Shown in pieces: positions 63,937 to 64,000 of a stretch of DNA of 64,000 nucleotides. Every line of letters begins with the position of its first letter. Position 1 is the first letter of the stretch. The notes under the pieces were generated by a model, which saw only the letters and a program-made list of their open reading frames with translations, searched no databases and was not told the origin of the DNA. The DNA lies in NCBI RefSeq assembly GCF_014205635.1, contig NZ_JACIIV010000006.1:62001-126000 (forward strand), in the 5' to 3' direction. The position numbers and the translations under genes were made by a program. Source of the DNA: Polymorphobacter multimanifer (GTDB lineage: Bacteria; Pseudomonadota; Alphaproteobacteria; Sphingomonadales; Sphingomonadaceae).

Positions 63937-64000
63937 CCTTTCGCCCTCATGTTCTGGCCAGGCGCGAGCAGAAAGTGCTGAAGCGCTACCAGGTCTGCAG
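63933..64000 (+). CDS. start of an unidentified protein, cut by the window end
   Basis: A GTG at 63933 overlaps the yqiK stop (GTGA) and is followed by 22 open codons (TFRPHVLARREQKVLKRYQ). Position and coupling suggest a third gene of the yqiJ-yqiK operon. Too little sequence to name it. Confidence 0.5.
   Translation, partial: MTFRPHVLARREQKVLKRYQVC

Overview
The window looks like chromosomal DNA of a high-GC alphaproteobacterium, most likely of the order Sphingomonadales. The grounds are the strong G/C bias at third codon positions, a PEPxxWA-type C-terminal sorting signal (45227-45778), an ErpA/IscA-XthA-M23 neighbourhood, a Coq7-type ubiquinone hydroxylase, a YqiJ/YqiK flotillin pair, a large TonB-dependent receptor and a pimeloyl-CoA-dehydrogenase-like acyl-CoA dehydrogenase pair. 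The assignment is an inference from gene content. I saw no rRNA, tRNA or CRISPR array.

Layout. 1-5.2 kb: start of an M28 peptidase, a DUF2141 protein, the LPS-export permeases LptF/LptG, a GNAT-fold protein, and a VOC/TfoX pair. 5.2-14.7 kb: mostly minus-strand housekeeping genes (xthA, a small membrane protein, erpA, an M23 peptidase, bcp, glnE, coq7-dsbB-yqaA, ctpA) with a tiny entericidin lipoprotein at 11.6 kb. 14.9-17.1 kb: a beta-helix protein overlapping an SO2930-type diheme cytochrome c. 17.2-19.6 kb: two acyl-CoA dehydrogenases. 19.7-22.9 kb: a lipoprotein, adenosine kinase and an amino-acid permease. 23.0-28.0 kb: an arginine succinyltransferase operon (M20 hydrolase-astA-astD-astB). 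28.0-31.8 kb: a lower-GC island holding an OLD-family ATPase/TOPRIM gene split by a 1.3-kb IS5-family element that carries a zinc-ribbon passenger gene. 31.8-36.3 kb: an M1 peptidase/ABC permease fusion with its ATPase. 36.5-42.3 kb: an ACP-FkbH-MBOAT-SGNH-SASA cluster. 42.4-53.8 kb: AMP nucleosidase, an acyl-CoA dehydrogenase, the PEP-CTERM protein, DUF423, an exported RidA, a TonB receptor, GNAT, tdk-gpx-aminotransferase and a second beta-helix protein. 53.9-58.2 kb: a type-I-secretion-like trio whose ABC protein has lost every ATPase motif. 58.2-64 kb: a lipoprotein esterase, xseB-ispA-coaD-ppi, and yqiJ-yqiK.

Most interesting points: (i) the 36.5-42.3 kb cluster reads as a machine that loads a carbon unit, possibly glyceryl, onto a dedicated ACP and transfers it across the membrane to a surface glycan; (ii) the ATPase-dead ABC/HlyD/TolC exporter; (iii) the IS5-type element with a passenger gene, a -1 frameshift signal and a TA duplication whose removal restores the host reading frame; (iv) a REPIN-like inverted-pair repeat that in this window lies only between convergent genes; (v) an M20 hydrolase in the ast operon that may stand in for AstE. 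Many genes overlap by 1-4 bases (TGATG, ATGA, GTGA), indicating tightly coupled operons.
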